From the NCBI GenBank assembly GCA_006218035.1, contig VBWC01000006.1:21389-85388 (forward strand): 64,000 nucleotides of DNA, given 5' to 3'. This DNA is from Gammaproteobacteria bacterium. GTDB taxonomy: Bacteria; Pseudomonadota; Gammaproteobacteria; VBWC01. Within the stretch, counting starts at the first letter, position 1. The number at the start of each line of letters is the position of its first letter. Positions 9,204-17,742 of this stretch are shown in pieces. The position numbers were made by a program, and so were the translations under genes. The notes beneath the pieces are model-generated. The model was not told the DNA's origin. It did no database searches and was given only the letters and a program-made list of their open reading frames with translations.

Positions 9204-10148
9204 TTATTGAGGCTGGTTTTCGGGATAGCCCCAGGCGGGGTTCTGCGTGGGGTCGTAGAACGATTCCCAGTCGATATCATGGATGACCGGGTCAAAGCCG
9301 AAGGTCGGCGCGGCCGACGGGCCGTCGGCATAGTACGTCCATATGCCGTTGGCTCCGTTATTGAAGGAGCCCGGCGTAAATGTGTAGGCGCCGGCGGTTA
9401 CGCGCACTTTCTGCCCGTTGACGTGTATATCGAAGTCACCATCGCCGCCGAGCGGACCGGACGGCGCCTCATTGCCCGGTGCGTCGGGTCCTTTGAGTTC
9501 CAGTATATTGGTATTGCGGCTGGGATCGATCGCGGTCCGGTCGGTCAGCGATTTGTTACGCATGTCGTTCATGAAGACCAGCAGCATCTCGTTCGGCATG
9601 TTGTACCGCTGGTCGATCAGCGGCTTCATCGTGAACTCGTCTTTGATAAATTGCTGACAAACTGCGGCCGCGGCGATACACGAGCCGCTACTATCCATGT
9701 CGCCGATCACCTGACGCACCAGGGTTAACGTGACGTTCGCGGTGCCGTTACCGGAGAGGCTCGGGTCACTGTTGAGCGGGTCGCGGTTCGCGGTGAGTTC
9801 GCCCGCACTGGCTGTTCCGAGGCCGCCCTGCCAGTTACGCGGGCCGAGCCCGATAAAGGTTTCCTGGACGAACTCTTCTCCGGGCAGGCCGATGATCGAG
9901 TGGTAGAACGCACCTATGTCGGTGCTGAGTACTTCATTGAAAAACGGTGTGACGGTATCAGCCTGCCCGCCGGATTGATTGGCACAATTGATTTGCTGTC
10001 CCGGGCGATTGCAGTTGGATTCCAGCACGCCGCCGCGGAACTCGACAGGATTGACAGGCTGAAAGTTGAGTTCAAACGTGGCCGCGCCGGCTGATGACAC
10101 CGACACGATCAACAGCAATGAAACAACATGCCCGCCAAACGGCAACAT
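9204..10148 (-). CDS. Secreted protein of unknown function, intact member of a tandem paralog pair
   Basis: 314 residues with a signal peptide (VVSLLLIVSVSSAGAA) and a mature start at TFELNFQPV. I do not recognise the family. Conserved features shared with the broken neighbour are a CxNQ-GGQxD-VTPFF block, two further paired cysteines (SCIAAAAVCQQF, a likely disulfide), WQGGLGTASAGEL, DPLNSDPSLSGNGTANV, QRYN-PNEM and a GGDGDFDIH-GQK-RVTAGA segment near the end. The C-terminus WTYYADGPSAAPT suggests a beta-rich extracellular fold. It has no TM anchor or lipobox. The ATG at 10148 follows GAGGGG; a GTG at 10166 is the alternative. It and its paralog are transcribed in the same direction, 136 bp apart. 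Confidence 0.85.
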   Translation of the reverse strand: MLPFGGHVVSLLLIVSVSSAGAATFELNFQPVNPVEFRGGVLESNCNRPGQQINCANQSGGQADTVTPFFNEVLSTDIGAFYHSIIGLPGEEFVQETFIGLGPRNWQGGLGTASAGELTANRDPLNSDPSLSGNGTANVTLTLVRQVIGDMDSSGSCIAAAAVCQQFIKDEFTMKPLIDQRYNMPNEMLLVFMNDMRNKSLTDRTAIDPSRNTNILELKGPDAPGNEAPSGPLGGDGDFDIHVNGQKVRVTAGAYTFTPGSFNNGANGIWTYYADGPSAAPTFGFDPVIHDIDWESFYDPTQNPAWGYPENQPQ

Positions 10149-10327
10149 TGATGTTTGTCCCCTCACCGTAAGTGTGTAACATTACCCGGGCAGAAAGTCA
10201 ACAATTCATTGAAAGCAAACAACTATTCGTTCTCTTGGGGATTCTGTCGAATTTGGCCGGCGCCTTCACGATCTGCCGCCGCTTGTCCCGGCAGGGTCAG
10301 TTTTCTTAAGATCACATAACACAACGG

Positions 10328-10579
10328 CTAACGGTGCCGTTCGCGTGCCTCGTTAACTCTCAGGTTGCGGCCGCCGAACTCCTTGCCATTGAGCGCATCG
10401 ATTGCGGCAAAGGCCCCATGATTCTCCATTTCAACGAAACAGTATCCGCGGGGTTTGCCTGTATCGGGATCGGTAATCATTTTCACCGTTCGTACCGCGC
10501 CGTGTTTCGTAAATAGTTCGCGAATGTCGTCCTCGGTCGCGCTAAAGGGCAGGTTCCCGACATATACGGATTTAAACAT
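10328..10579 (-). CDS. Small RNA-binding protein with a single RRM
   Basis: An 83-residue protein that is essentially one RNA recognition motif. RNP2 is SVYVGNLPF near residues 3-11 and RNP1 is GYCFVEM near residues 44-50, with the beta-alpha-beta spacing of cyanobacterial and proteobacterial Rbp proteins. The ATG at 10579 fits the family start MFKSVYVGNLPF; the open frame extends further upstream without similarity. Such proteins bind single-stranded RNA and are often cold- or stress-induced. A good promoter about 135 bp upstream and a hairpin in the leader (arms 10617-10622 and 10634-10639) suggest regulation at the RNA level. Confidence 0.9.
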   Translation of the reverse strand: MFKSVYVGNLPFSATEDDIRELFTKHGAVRTVKMITDPDTGKPRGYCFVEMENHGAFAAIDALNGKEFGGRNLRVNEARERHR

Positions 10580-10712
10580 GCTTATCTGTCCACCATGGTT
10601 AACAATAACAAGTTCCGACTTGCCGCCTGGCGACAAGTCCGGAGGCCTGTGTGGTTCATCCGCTGAGCCAGGTCGTGAGTTTGATCAGGTATGTATCAGG
10701 CTAAACCAGCTT

Positions 10713-10739
10713 TTTATAACCGTGTGATTGGGCTGTCAA
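10713..10739 (-). promoter_or_regulatory. Promoter of the RRM gene, with a long structured leader
   Basis: On the reverse strand TTGACA (10734-10739) is followed after 15 bp by TATAAA (10713-10718), near-consensus sigma-70 boxes with short spacing. Transcription would start near 10705 and leave a leader of about 125 nt before the ATG at 10579. The leader holds an imperfect hairpin with GACTTG/CAAGTC at its core. The rest of the 340-bp gap, up to 10919, shows no gene. Confidence 0.6.
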
Positions 10740-10919
10740 GTCGAAAATGGCGTATTCACTGGCTGTGCGGAGGGGCGGTCATATAAATTAACCCGGTCGG
10801 CACGTTCTGGTATATGGTTATCGTTACCGACGGTCGTTGAAAGCCGCAGATCAATTGCGGTCTGGATACTCGGGGATCAGCAGATTGCTTGTCATTCCGG
10901 ATCAATCGAAAGGCATGAG

Positions 10920-12044
10920 ATGACCAGAGATCCGCTTGCCGAAAACCGGGTGTTGCGCCATCGTCTGGAAGAGCTGATGACCCAGGCGCGACACAACGAG
11001 CGCAAGATGCGTCGCTTCCAGGCGCAGGAACTCAAGCTCATCGGTCTCAATTCGCTCTTCGAGTTGATCGAGACGATTCTCTATCCGGACCGCAGCGCAT
11101 TCGATTGGGATCTCGTGACGCTGTGGTTGCTGGATACGGAATATGAAATCCGGCGCGCGCTTGAGGAAGAAGGTGTCGACCTGAAAGCACATCCGTCGTT
11201 GATGTTTGCGCGCGATCGCGATGACCTCGACTCACTGTATCCGATATCCCTGTTTCCGACGCTCGGGGCATACAAGGGGAAAATCCACGAGGCGCTTTTT
11301 CCAAAGTCCCTCGGCACGCCGGGGAGCGTTGCGCTGTTACCGCTGGTACGCCACGGCAAGCTGTTCGGCAGCCTGAACGTCGGCAGTTTTTATTCGGAGC
11401 GATTTGTCCGGGGTTTCCGCACGGATTTTCTCGAGCACCTGGCGGCGGTGGTGTCTATCTGCCTGGAGAATGCGGTCAACCTGGAGCGCATCAAGCGTCT
11501 CGGCCTGACGGACACGCTTACGGCGATCAATAACCGGCGTTACTTCGATCAGCGTCTGACGGAAGAGGTCGGTCATTCGATGCGCAATGCACAGCCGCTC
11601 TCGTGTCTGTTACTCGATATTGATCACTTTAAGAACGTCAACGACTCCTACGGCCATCAGACCGGCGATGAAGTGCTGCGCGAGGTAGCCGCGCTGAGTC
11701 GCGCACAGTTGCGCAGCAGTGATGTTTTGTCACGCTACGGCGGTGAGGAGTTCGCGGCACTACTGGTCCACACGAACACCGAAAAAGCGCTGGAGGTGGC
11801 GGAACGTGTCCGTGAAACCATCGAGGGCTATCGCTTTTGTGGGCCGGGCGGCGCCGGTTTCCGTGTCACGTTGTCGATAGGCACCGCGACATTTGATCCC
11901 GGGTCCGACCGGGCGGGACTGGGTATACGCGGCGAGCATTTGCTCGGGTATGCCGACAAGGCGCTCTATGAAGCCAAGGCGGGCGGCAGGAACTGCGTGG
12001 TATGCGCCGGCAATATTTCGGTCGCGGCGGAGGAATGCATGTAG
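10920..12044 (+). CDS. Diguanylate cyclase with N-terminal DUF484/GAF-like domain
   Basis: 374 residues. The N-terminal half begins with a short coiled coil ([20 protein letters not shown]), then a GAF-like sensor fold resembling DUF484 ([39 protein letters not shown]). The C-terminal GGDEF domain is complete: [37 protein letters not shown], and the active-site RYGGEEF near residues 272-278. The inhibitory I-site RSSD lies five residues before GGEEF, so product feedback is expected. It should make cyclic di-GMP in the cytoplasm in response to an unknown ligand. The ATG at 10920 is preferred over an upstream open frame lacking similarity. Confidence 0.92.
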   Translation: MTRDPLAENRVLRHRLEELMTQARHNERKMRRFQAQELKLIGLNSLFELIETILYPDRSAFDWDLVTLWLLDTEYEIRRALEEEGVDLKAHPSLMFARDRDDLDSLYPISLFPTLGAYKGKIHEALFPKSLGTPGSVALLPLVRHGKLFGSLNVGSFYSERFVRGFRTDFLEHLAAVVSICLENAVNLERIKRLGLTDTLTAINNRRYFDQRLTEEVGHSMRNAQPLSCLLLDIDHFKNVNDSYGHQTGDEVLREVAALSRAQLRSSDVLSRYGGEEFAALLVHTNTEKALEVAERVRETIEGYRFCGPGGAGFRVTLSIGTATFDPGSDRAGLGIRGEHLLGYADKALYEAKAGGRNCVVCAGNISVAAEECM

Positions 12045-12094
12045 CGGCGAAACCGCTGGTTTCGCAATCTGTGGAACCTTTCCTGCAAAAGAAA

Positions 12095-12103
12095 TGTTAC
12101 ACT
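12095..12103 (+). promoter_or_regulatory. Extended -10 promoter candidate for fabA-fabB
   Basis: TGTTACACT is an extended -10 element (TGn plus TACACT) starting 27 bases before the fabA ATG. No good -35 box is visible. A TTTC-N8-GAAA dyad (12080-12095) overlaps its upstream edge and could be an operator for a fatty-acid regulator, which is speculative. Confidence 0.4.
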
Positions 12104-12121
12104 TTCGCCGGGGTTAAAATA

Positions 12122-12667
12122 ATGTCGGCAATGCGAGCGACCAATCTGAAATTCAGTCATAAAAACAGCTTCACCCGCGAAGAACTGTTGGCGTGTGGCC
12201 GTGGCGAACTTTTCGGGCCGGGAAACGCGTTGTTGCCGCAACCACCGATGCTGATGTTTGATCGCATCGTCGATATATCGCTGGACGGTGGCGCCTATGG
12301 TAAGGGGCAGGCGGTGGCCGAACTCGGTATTGATCCCGACCTGTGGTTTTTCAAATGCCATTTCCAGGGTGATCCGGTGATGCCGGGTTGTCTCGGTGTG
12401 GACGCGCTGTGGCAACTGGTCGGGTTCTATCTCGGCTGGCTCGGCAGTCCCGGCCGCGGCCGGGCACTGGGCACCGGCGAGGTCAAGTTCAGTGGCCAGG
12501 TGACGCCGAAAAACCGTTTGGTTACCTACCGAATCGATCTGAAACGCGTGATTACCCGAAAGGTGTGCATGGGTATCGCCGACGGTGCCGTGGAAGTCGA
12601 CGGGCGTGCGATCTACGCCGCCAAGGATCTGCGTGTGGGGCTTTTTACGTCAACCGAAAATTTCTAG
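12122..12667 (+). CDS. fabA: 3-hydroxydecanoyl-ACP dehydratase/isomerase FabA
   Basis: A 181-residue hotdog-fold enzyme close to E. coli FabA. The catalytic His is in [17 protein letters not shown] near residue 79 and the catalytic Asp is in [15 protein letters not shown]. It dehydrates 3-hydroxydecanoyl-ACP and isomerises the product to cis-3-decenoyl-ACP, the branch point to unsaturated fatty acids. The N-terminus is about eight residues longer than E. coli's, with candidate ATGs at 12122 and 12131. FabB follows after 10 bp, the classical fabAB operon. Having both fits a gammaproteobacterium making unsaturated lipids by the oxygen-independent route. Confidence 0.97.
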   Translation: MSAMRATNLKFSHKNSFTREELLACGRGELFGPGNALLPQPPMLMFDRIVDISLDGGAYGKGQAVAELGIDPDLWFFKCHFQGDPVMPGCLGVDALWQLVGFYLGWLGSPGRGRALGTGEVKFSGQVTPKNRLVTYRIDLKRVITRKVCMGIADGAVEVDGRAIYAAKDLRVGLFTSTENF

Positions 12668-12677
12668 GGTTACATCC

Positions 12678-13895
12678 GTGAGACGTGTCGTCATCACCGG
12701 CCTCGGAATCGTATCCAGTATAGGCAATAACAAACAGGAAGTGCTGGCGTCTCTGCAACAGGGTCGCTCCGGCATCGAGTTTACCCAGGAGTACACGGAG
12801 CTTGGTTTCCGCTCGCACGTCTGCGGGCCGATGCGCATCAATACGGATGAACTGATCGACCGCAAAATCCGGCGTTTCATGGGCGACGGAGCGGCATTCA
12901 ATTATCTGGCGATGCAACAGGCGATCGCCGATTCCGGTCTTGGTGACGGCGATATTTCGAACCGGCGCACGGGCTTGATCATGGGTTCCGGCGGGCCATC
13001 GACGGAAAACATCGTGCAGGCGGCGGATCTGTTGCGCAGCAAGGGGCTACGCAAGGTGGGTCCATACATGGTGCCGCGTACGATGTCGAGTACGACCTCG
13101 GCGTGTCTGGCGACACCGTTCAAAATCAAGGGCGTCAATTATTCGATCAGTTCCGCCTGCGCAACCAGCTCGCACTGCATAGGCAATGGCAGCGAACTGA
13201 TCCAGTACGGCAAGCAAGACATCGTATTCGCCGGCGGCGGCGAAGAAGTTCACTGGTCGTTATCGGTGATGTTCGATGCGATGGGTGCGCTGTCGTCCAA
13301 ATACAATGACGCGCCGACGACGGCGTCGCGTCCGTATGATGCGACCCGCGACGGATTTGTGATTTCCGGCGGAGGCGGTGTCGTAGTGCTCGAAGAACTC
13401 GAACATGCCCGGCGGCGTGGAGCCCGGATCTATGCGGAACTGGTTGGCTACGGCGCAACGTCGGACGGTTATGACATGGTCCAGCCGTCGGGTGAAGGCG
13501 CGGTGCGCTGCATGCAGCAAGCGCTGGAGACCGTCGATACGCCGATTGATTATATCAATGCCCACGGCACCAGCACGCCGGCGGGCGATATCACCGAGTT
13601 GCGCGCCGTCAGCGAGGTATTCGGGGCAGCTCGGCCGCCGCTCTCGTCGACAAAATCGCTGACCGGTCACGCGCTCGGCGCCGCGGGTGTGCATGAAGCC
13701 ATCTACAGTTTGCTGATGATGGAAAACAGTTTTATCGCGGCGTCCGCCAATATCACTGAACTCGATCCGGCTGCCGACGGCTATCCGATCGTCACCAAAC
13801 GGCGCGATGGCGTCGCACTGACCACCGTGATGAGCAACAGCTTCGGTTTTGGCGGAACAAACGCTACGCTGGTGTTCCGCAAGGTCACGCGCTAG
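12678..13895 (+). CDS. fabB: 3-oxoacyl-ACP synthase I FabB
   Basis: 405 residues, the usual length. The Cys-His-His triad of condensing enzymes is visible: nucleophile in SSACATSS near residue 161, NAHGTST near 295, and [12 protein letters not shown] near 330. FabB elongates the cis-3-decenoyl-ACP made by FabA and is required for unsaturated fatty acids. The start is a GTG giving [16 protein letters not shown], which matches the family; a longer frame reaches back into fabA. Its last four bases overlap the stop of the convergent pentapeptide-repeat gene through a shared CTAG. Confidence 0.97.
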   Translation: MRRVVITGLGIVSSIGNNKQEVLASLQQGRSGIEFTQEYTELGFRSHVCGPMRINTDELIDRKIRRFMGDGAAFNYLAMQQAIADSGLGDGDISNRRTGLIMGSGGPSTENIVQAADLLRSKGLRKVGPYMVPRTMSSTTSACLATPFKIKGVNYSISSACATSSHCIGNGSELIQYGKQDIVFAGGGEEVHWSLSVMFDAMGALSSKYNDAPTTASRPYDATRDGFVISGGGGVVVLEELEHARRRGARIYAELVGYGATSDGYDMVQPSGEGAVRCMQQALETVDTPIDYINAHGTSTPAGDITELRAVSEVFGAARPPLSSTKSLTGHALGAAGVHEAIYSLLMMENSFIAASANITELDPAADGYPIVTKRRDGVALTTVMSNSFGFGGTNATLVFRKVTR

Positions 13896-14257
13896 TCGCC
13901 GGCTGCGCGCTGGGCGCTGTCCAGATTCACACCGCTTAAATCCGCCGCCGCGCCGATATCGGTGCCGAAAAGCCTCGTTCCCAGCACGATTGCATCACGC
14001 ATAACCGCGCCGGTGAGCCGCGCTCCCGAGAGGTCGGCGAACGCGAGATTCGCCCGGCTCAGATTCGCGCCGCTTAAATCAGCAAGGCGCAGATCGGCGT
14101 TGGCGAGATCGGCGCCGGACAGGTCCGCATTGCGCAGGTCGATCTGGATCAGATTCGCCTCCTTCAGATCGAGGCCCGCCAGACAGGCGCCGGACAAGGT
14201 TTCAGCGTCTACTCTCGCCAGTGCCGTAAAGCCCTTTCTATCGTAGATCGTGATCAT
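13892..14257 (-). CDS. Pentapeptide-repeat protein
   Basis: 121 residues, most of them A(D/N)LxX pentapeptide repeats: [20 protein letters not shown] and about ten further units such as [20 protein letters not shown]. These fold as a right-handed quadrilateral beta-helix. The first 25 residues ([20 protein letters not shown]) are not repeat-like. The ATG overlaps the stop of the upstream sugar kinase as ATGA, so the two are translationally coupled and probably act together. Some members mimic DNA and protect gyrase, but most have no known role and none can be assigned here. There is no signal peptide, so it should be cytoplasmic. Confidence 0.85.
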   Translation of the reverse strand: MITIYDRKGFTALARVDAETLSGACLAGLDLKEANLIQIDLRNADLSGADLANADLRLADLSGANLSRANLAFADLSGARLTGAVMRDAIVLGTRLFGTDIGAAADLSGVNLDSAQRAAGD

Positions 14258-15129
14258 TGTTTGTGTGACCGCAGATCGAATCCTGTCTGGCCGCATTTTT
14301 TCCCCGCCAGTTGGCAGCCTTGTTCCAGCGCAGCAGCCATATCCAGACCGCGTACGCGCGCATCGATATATCCGGCGATGAACGTATCGCCGGCACCGAC
14401 GGTGTCGACCATCTGCAGCGGCGGACAGGCGGGCCGGTGGATCAGGTCGCCGGTTTCGTCGATGCCGTACGCGCCCTGCACGCCCCAGGTACAAACCAGT
14501 TCCGTGACCGGCCGCCGCTGGTGCGCGGTCGCCAGAAATTCCTCCGGGCCGCCGGCCCCCGCCGCGGTAACGTACGGCGTTGAGAAGAACAATACCGCGG
14601 GACCGTCGAACAACGATTCAATGCCGTTGCGGTGTTTCTCGATTTCCACGGATATCGGCGGCGGGTCCGCCAGCCGTCGCACATGGTCGAGCATTTGCCT
14701 AGCTTCAGGCACATTGCGTCCCTCAAAATGCAGCCAGTCGAACGCGGACAGGTCGATTTTTGCGAAGTCCCCGAAACTGAATTCAATCAGGTCACGGTAG
14801 TGAACAATCGTGCGCGTACCGTTGCGGCGATTCAGCGTGATATACGAGGTTGGCACCTTGCCGGTCGATGCCAGCCGCACGGTATCCATTTCGATGCCGA
14901 AACCGGCCAAGTCATCCCGTATCACCCGGGCCTCAGGTCCATCGGTCAGCACGCCACCCCAGCAACACCGGTGCCCAAGCTGGCTGAGTACGACCAGCGT
15001 GTTGGTGACGTTGCCGCCCCGCGCGATGCGCTGTTCCAGCGCGCGCACTTCATCATCTTCCCGCGGATAATCCGCGACCGTATTGATGATATCGAGCGCT
15101 GCGATACCAATGCCGAGTATGCGTGCCAT
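14254..15129 (-). CDS. PfkB-family sugar kinase resembling ketohexokinase
   Basis: 291 residues of the ribokinase/PfkB fold. The N-terminal GIAALDIINTVADYPREDDE and RGGNVTNTLVVLSQLG and the C-terminal VDTVGAGDTFIAGY carry the sugar site, the anion hole and the catalytic Asp (GAGD). The block WLHFEGRNVPEARQML and the ending AGKKCGQTGFD closely match animal ketohexokinase (IHIEGRN and AGKKCGLQGFD), more than bacterial fructokinases. The inferred reaction is ATP-dependent phosphorylation of a ketose such as fructose at C1. It lies downstream of a small zinc-ribbon membrane protein and overlaps the pentapeptide gene by 4 bases, forming a three-gene leftward unit. The substrate is unproven. Confidence 0.88.
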   Translation of the reverse strand: MARILGIGIAALDIINTVADYPREDDEVRALEQRIARGGNVTNTLVVLSQLGHRCCWGGVLTDGPEARVIRDDLAGFGIEMDTVRLASTGKVPTSYITLNRRNGTRTIVHYRDLIEFSFGDFAKIDLSAFDWLHFEGRNVPEARQMLDHVRRLADPPPISVEIEKHRNGIESLFDGPAVLFFSTPYVTAAGAGGPEEFLATAHQRRPVTELVCTWGVQGAYGIDETGDLIHRPACPPLQMVDTVGAGDTFIAGYIDARVRGLDMAAALEQGCQLAGKKCGQTGFDLRSHKQ

Positions 15130-15157
15130 GGTGGGCCGATTTGAACGCGGCCGGCCG

Positions 15158-15457
15158 TCAGCCCGGTTTCTTCTTCAGGCAGCACATTGGAACGTAATTC
15201 AGGCTGATCAGCTCGATCACCAGCCAGCATGGGAACAAATAAATCAGGTTCCAGTAGTTGCCGGTGAAATGGGCGATCGAGGGCCACCAGATCACATTCC
15301 AGATATGGAAAAAGTACACTACAACCATTAGATAGGGGTTCGCGCACAAACGCGTGCCGCAACTGGAGCAATGTGTCGTGAGCCAGAGATCCAGCCGGAA
15401 TTTGTCACGCAGTAAAACGGTCTCTTTCTGGCAGCGTGGACACGCAAAACCGGGCAT
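15158..15457 (-). CDS. Small membrane protein with N-terminal zinc ribbon
   Basis: 99 residues. CPRC near residues 6-9 and CSSC near residues 30-33 form a likely four-Cys zinc ribbon. Two hydrophobic segments follow (LMVVVYFFHIWNVIWWP and LIYLFPCWLVIELISL), and the tail is CCLKKKPG. It would sit in the inner membrane with the ribbon in the cytoplasm. The start follows a GGAG site. It is 28 bp upstream of the ketohexokinase-like gene on the same strand. No family was recognised; similar zinc-ribbon membrane proteins are common and uncharacterised. Confidence 0.75.
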   Translation of the reverse strand: MPGFACPRCQKETVLLRDKFRLDLWLTTHCSSCGTRLCANPYLMVVVYFFHIWNVIWWPSIAHFTGNYWNLIYLFPCWLVIELISLNYVPMCCLKKKPG

Positions 15458-15582
15458 GTACCGTTTCTCCGCGAGTGATTAACCTTTACGGTGGCAGCGT
15501 GGCGCAAAGTCCCCCGCTGCTCCCGCTGCCGGAATTGGTACAATTATAGCGGCTTTCATTAATAAGGCGACAGGCAAAAACG

Positions 15583-16125
15583 ATGATACGAATCGTGCAA
15601 TGGATGACCAGTATGCTGCTGTTGGGGGCGCTGTATGGTTGCGACGGCAATACGCCGTTAATGAAGGACGTGGTTGGCGGCGATGCCGAGCAGGTAGCGG
15701 CCGCCATGCGCGCCGGTGCCGACGTCAACGCACAGAACAACTATGGCTGGACGGCGTTGATGCACGCGGCGCGTGCCGGGAACACGCCGCTGGTACTATT
15801 GTTGCTGGCCAATGGCGCGGCCGTCGACGCCCGCGACAATGACGGCTGGACAGCGCTGATGCGCGCCGCCGAGAAAGGCCGTGTCGCCGCCGTCGCGACG
15901 TTGCTTGAGCATGGCGCCGATGTCAACGCGCGTAACAAGGCGGACTGGACACCGTTGCATTGGGCGGCAGTACAAGGACATGAACAGGTGGTACGTGTAT
16001 TGCTGGATGCCGGTGCCGACGTGAAGATCAAAAACAGCAGTGGCTGGACCGCGTGGATGGGAGCAATACGTGAAGAGCATGCCGGCATCATCGCCATGCT
16101 GGAGCAGGCCGGCGCGCGTGAATGA
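15583..16125 (+). CDS. Ankyrin-repeat lipoprotein
   Basis: 180 residues. An N-terminal signal with lipobox LYGC (cleavage before Cys20 or so) suggests a lipid-anchored envelope protein. The rest is four to five ankyrin repeats of 33 residues with typical GWTALMHAARAGNTPLV and GADVNA/GAAVDA turns; the last unit is incomplete. Ankyrin repeats mediate protein binding. Free-living proteobacteria often export small ones, sometimes beside catalases, but no catalase is near. The gene is convergent with the yjbQ-like gene, with a hairpin between them. The partner is unknown. Confidence 0.85.
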   Translation: MIRIVQWMTSMLLLGALYGCDGNTPLMKDVVGGDAEQVAAAMRAGADVNAQNNYGWTALMHAARAGNTPLVLLLLANGAAVDARDNDGWTALMRAAEKGRVAAVATLLEHGADVNARNKADWTPLHWAAVQGHEQVVRVLLDAGADVKIKNSSGWTAWMGAIREEHAGIIAMLEQAGARE

Positions 16126-16140
16126 CGAGGCGTTGGTTCG

Positions 16141-16165
16141 ATATCAGCGGCTCAGTTGCTGATAT
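16141..16165. terminator. Hairpin at the convergent ends of the ankyrin and yjbQ-like genes
   Basis: ATATCAGC (16141-16148) pairs with GCTGATAT (16158-16165) around a 9-base loop that includes the yjbQ stop codon. It has no T-tract, so termination is only possible. Confidence 0.35.
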
Positions 16166-16559
16166 GCAGGACGATTTCCCGTTGTGCTCCGGTGTGACGA
16201 TGCTCCCACAGGTAGATACCTTGCCAGATGCCAAGGGCGAGCCGTCCGCCCACTATCGGAATCGACAGGCTCGTGGCGGTTAACGCCGACTTGATATGAG
16301 ACGGCATGTCGTCGGGCCCCTCGCTGGTGTGGGTATAAAGCGGGTCATTTTCCCTGGCCAACCGGTTGAACCACCTTTCCAGATCGTGTTGTGCCGACGG
16401 ATCCGCGTTCTCCTGTATGGTCAGGCTTGCCGACGTATGCCGGATAAACACCGTGCACAAACCATCGTCGATACCGAACGGGCCTATCGCCACGTCGATA
16501 CTTCCGGTGATGTCGTGCAGCCCCTGTCGGTTGGTCTGAACCACGAACTGCTTGATCAC
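16152..16559 (-). CDS. YjbQ/UPF0047 family protein
   Basis: 135 residues, the whole UPF0047 fold. It has the signature GLCTVFIRHTSASLTIQENA, a second conserved stretch EGPDDMPSHIKSAL, and the terminal GTWQGI-type motif here as LALGIWQGIYLWEHR. E. coli YjbQ has weak thiamine-phosphate synthase activity, but the true role is unsettled. Translation starts at GTG (16559) after a GAGG site. It is divergent from the diheme-SUMF1 operon, with a 112-bp shared upstream region. Confidence 0.93.
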   Translation of the reverse strand: MIKQFVVQTNRQGLHDITGSIDVAIGPFGIDDGLCTVFIRHTSASLTIQENADPSAQHDLERWFNRLARENDPLYTHTSEGPDDMPSHIKSALTATSLSIPIVGGRLALGIWQGIYLWEHRHTGAQREIVLHISN

Positions 16560-16671
16560 GTATAGTCCTCACGCCTGCCCTGGATGGCGGGTATATTTAT
16601 TTCCGCAGGTTAATATCCGGGGATTCGTGCGCCTATAATATCTGCATTTGGAATAGACCGGGGTCGCAGGT

Positions 16672-17742
16672 ATGAATAGCAAGACGGGTAAAAAACTGCT
16701 CTTGTCCGGCACGGTGATCGTCGCCGGAGTCATCGCGCTAGCCGCCGTTGGGTCAAGCGCCGCGGTTACCCCGTCTGCGGCCGATAGCGATATTCATCAC
16801 GAGGCACGGCGAAACTGCGTTTCATGTCACGAAAGCGGGGTTGCCGATGCGGCGCTTCAGGATAACAGCGGCAAATGCGCCGCCTGCCATCCGGCATCGT
16901 TTATCAAGGCGTCCACGGCCAGGGCAATAAAGGAGCAGACTGCCACGAAGGTCATGCCGGCGCCCAGTGACGATCTGCTGCCGGGCATGTCGGTACCGAT
17001 GTATTACCCGCAGACGCGTATTGGCGCGGATCCCAATCCGATGGTCCGGATTCAGGCCGGAGAATTCACCATGGGCAGCGACAATCGGCTGCCGGACGAA
17101 GGGCCGGCCCATATCGTCAATCTGAAAGCATTCATGATCGATCGATACGAAGTGACCAATCTGCAATACAAGCAATTCATCGACGCGACCAGCCACCGTT
17201 CACCTTCGCATTTTCGCAATCGCACGTTTCCGCCGGGCAAGGCCGATCATCCGGTCACCTTCGTTTCCTGGTATGACGCGACAGATTACTGCGCCTGGGC
17301 CGGCAAGCGGTTGCCGACGGATGCCGAATGGGAAAAGGCGGCGCGTGGCACTGACCGGCGCACCTTCGCCTGGGGGAATGAATTCGATACCAACAACGCC
17401 AATACGCCAGTGCGTTGGGAACGTTTGAAACTCGAGGGCGATACCACGCCGGTCGGCGCATTCGCGGCAGGTGCGAGTTCCTACGGTGTTTATGATATGT
17501 CGGGCAACGTCTGGGAATGGACGTCGTCATGGTATCTCGCCTATCCGGGGAATACGCGGGCAACGGAAAATTACGGTGAGAAATACAAGACCCTGAAAGG
17601 CGGCTCGTGGTGGGATTGCTCTTTCTATCAGTGCGGCATATCGGCGCCGGTGTTCAATCGCAGTTTTTTCAACGCCAATGTGAAGAACTCCAGTTTCGGC
17701 TTCCGCTGCGCCCAGGACGTTACGGACAACGTGGCATCGTGA
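16672..17742 (+). CDS. Diheme cytochrome c fused to a formylglycine-generating-enzyme-like (SUMF1) domain
   Basis: 356 residues in two parts. A signal or membrane anchor (residues 8-30) leads to a short c-type cytochrome segment with two CxxCH heme sites, CVSCH at 49-53 and CAACH at 69-73. From about residue 122 it is a SUMF1/FGE domain: MVRIQAGEFTMGSD, DRYEVTN, GKRLPTDAEWEKAARG, YGVYDMSGNVWEWTSSW and a FGFRC end. GGSWWDCSFYQC places Cys316 and Cys321 in the C-x4-C spacing of the copper-binding cysteines of true formylglycine-generating enzymes. It should act in the periplasm. The next gene overlaps its stop (GTGA). Function is unproven; it could oxidise a Cys or other substrate and pass electrons to heme, or be only structural. 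Confidence 0.88.
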   Translation: MNSKTGKKLLLSGTVIVAGVIALAAVGSSAAVTPSAADSDIHHEARRNCVSCHESGVADAALQDNSGKCAACHPASFIKASTARAIKEQTATKVMPAPSDDLLPGMSVPMYYPQTRIGADPNPMVRIQAGEFTMGSDNRLPDEGPAHIVNLKAFMIDRYEVTNLQYKQFIDATSHRSPSHFRNRTFPPGKADHPVTFVSWYDATDYCAWAGKRLPTDAEWEKAARGTDRRTFAWGNEFDTNNANTPVRWERLKLEGDTTPVGAFAAGASSYGVYDMSGNVWEWTSSWYLAYPGNTRATENYGEKYKTLKGGSWWDCSFYQCGISAPVFNRSFFNANVKNSSFGFRCAQDVTDNVAS

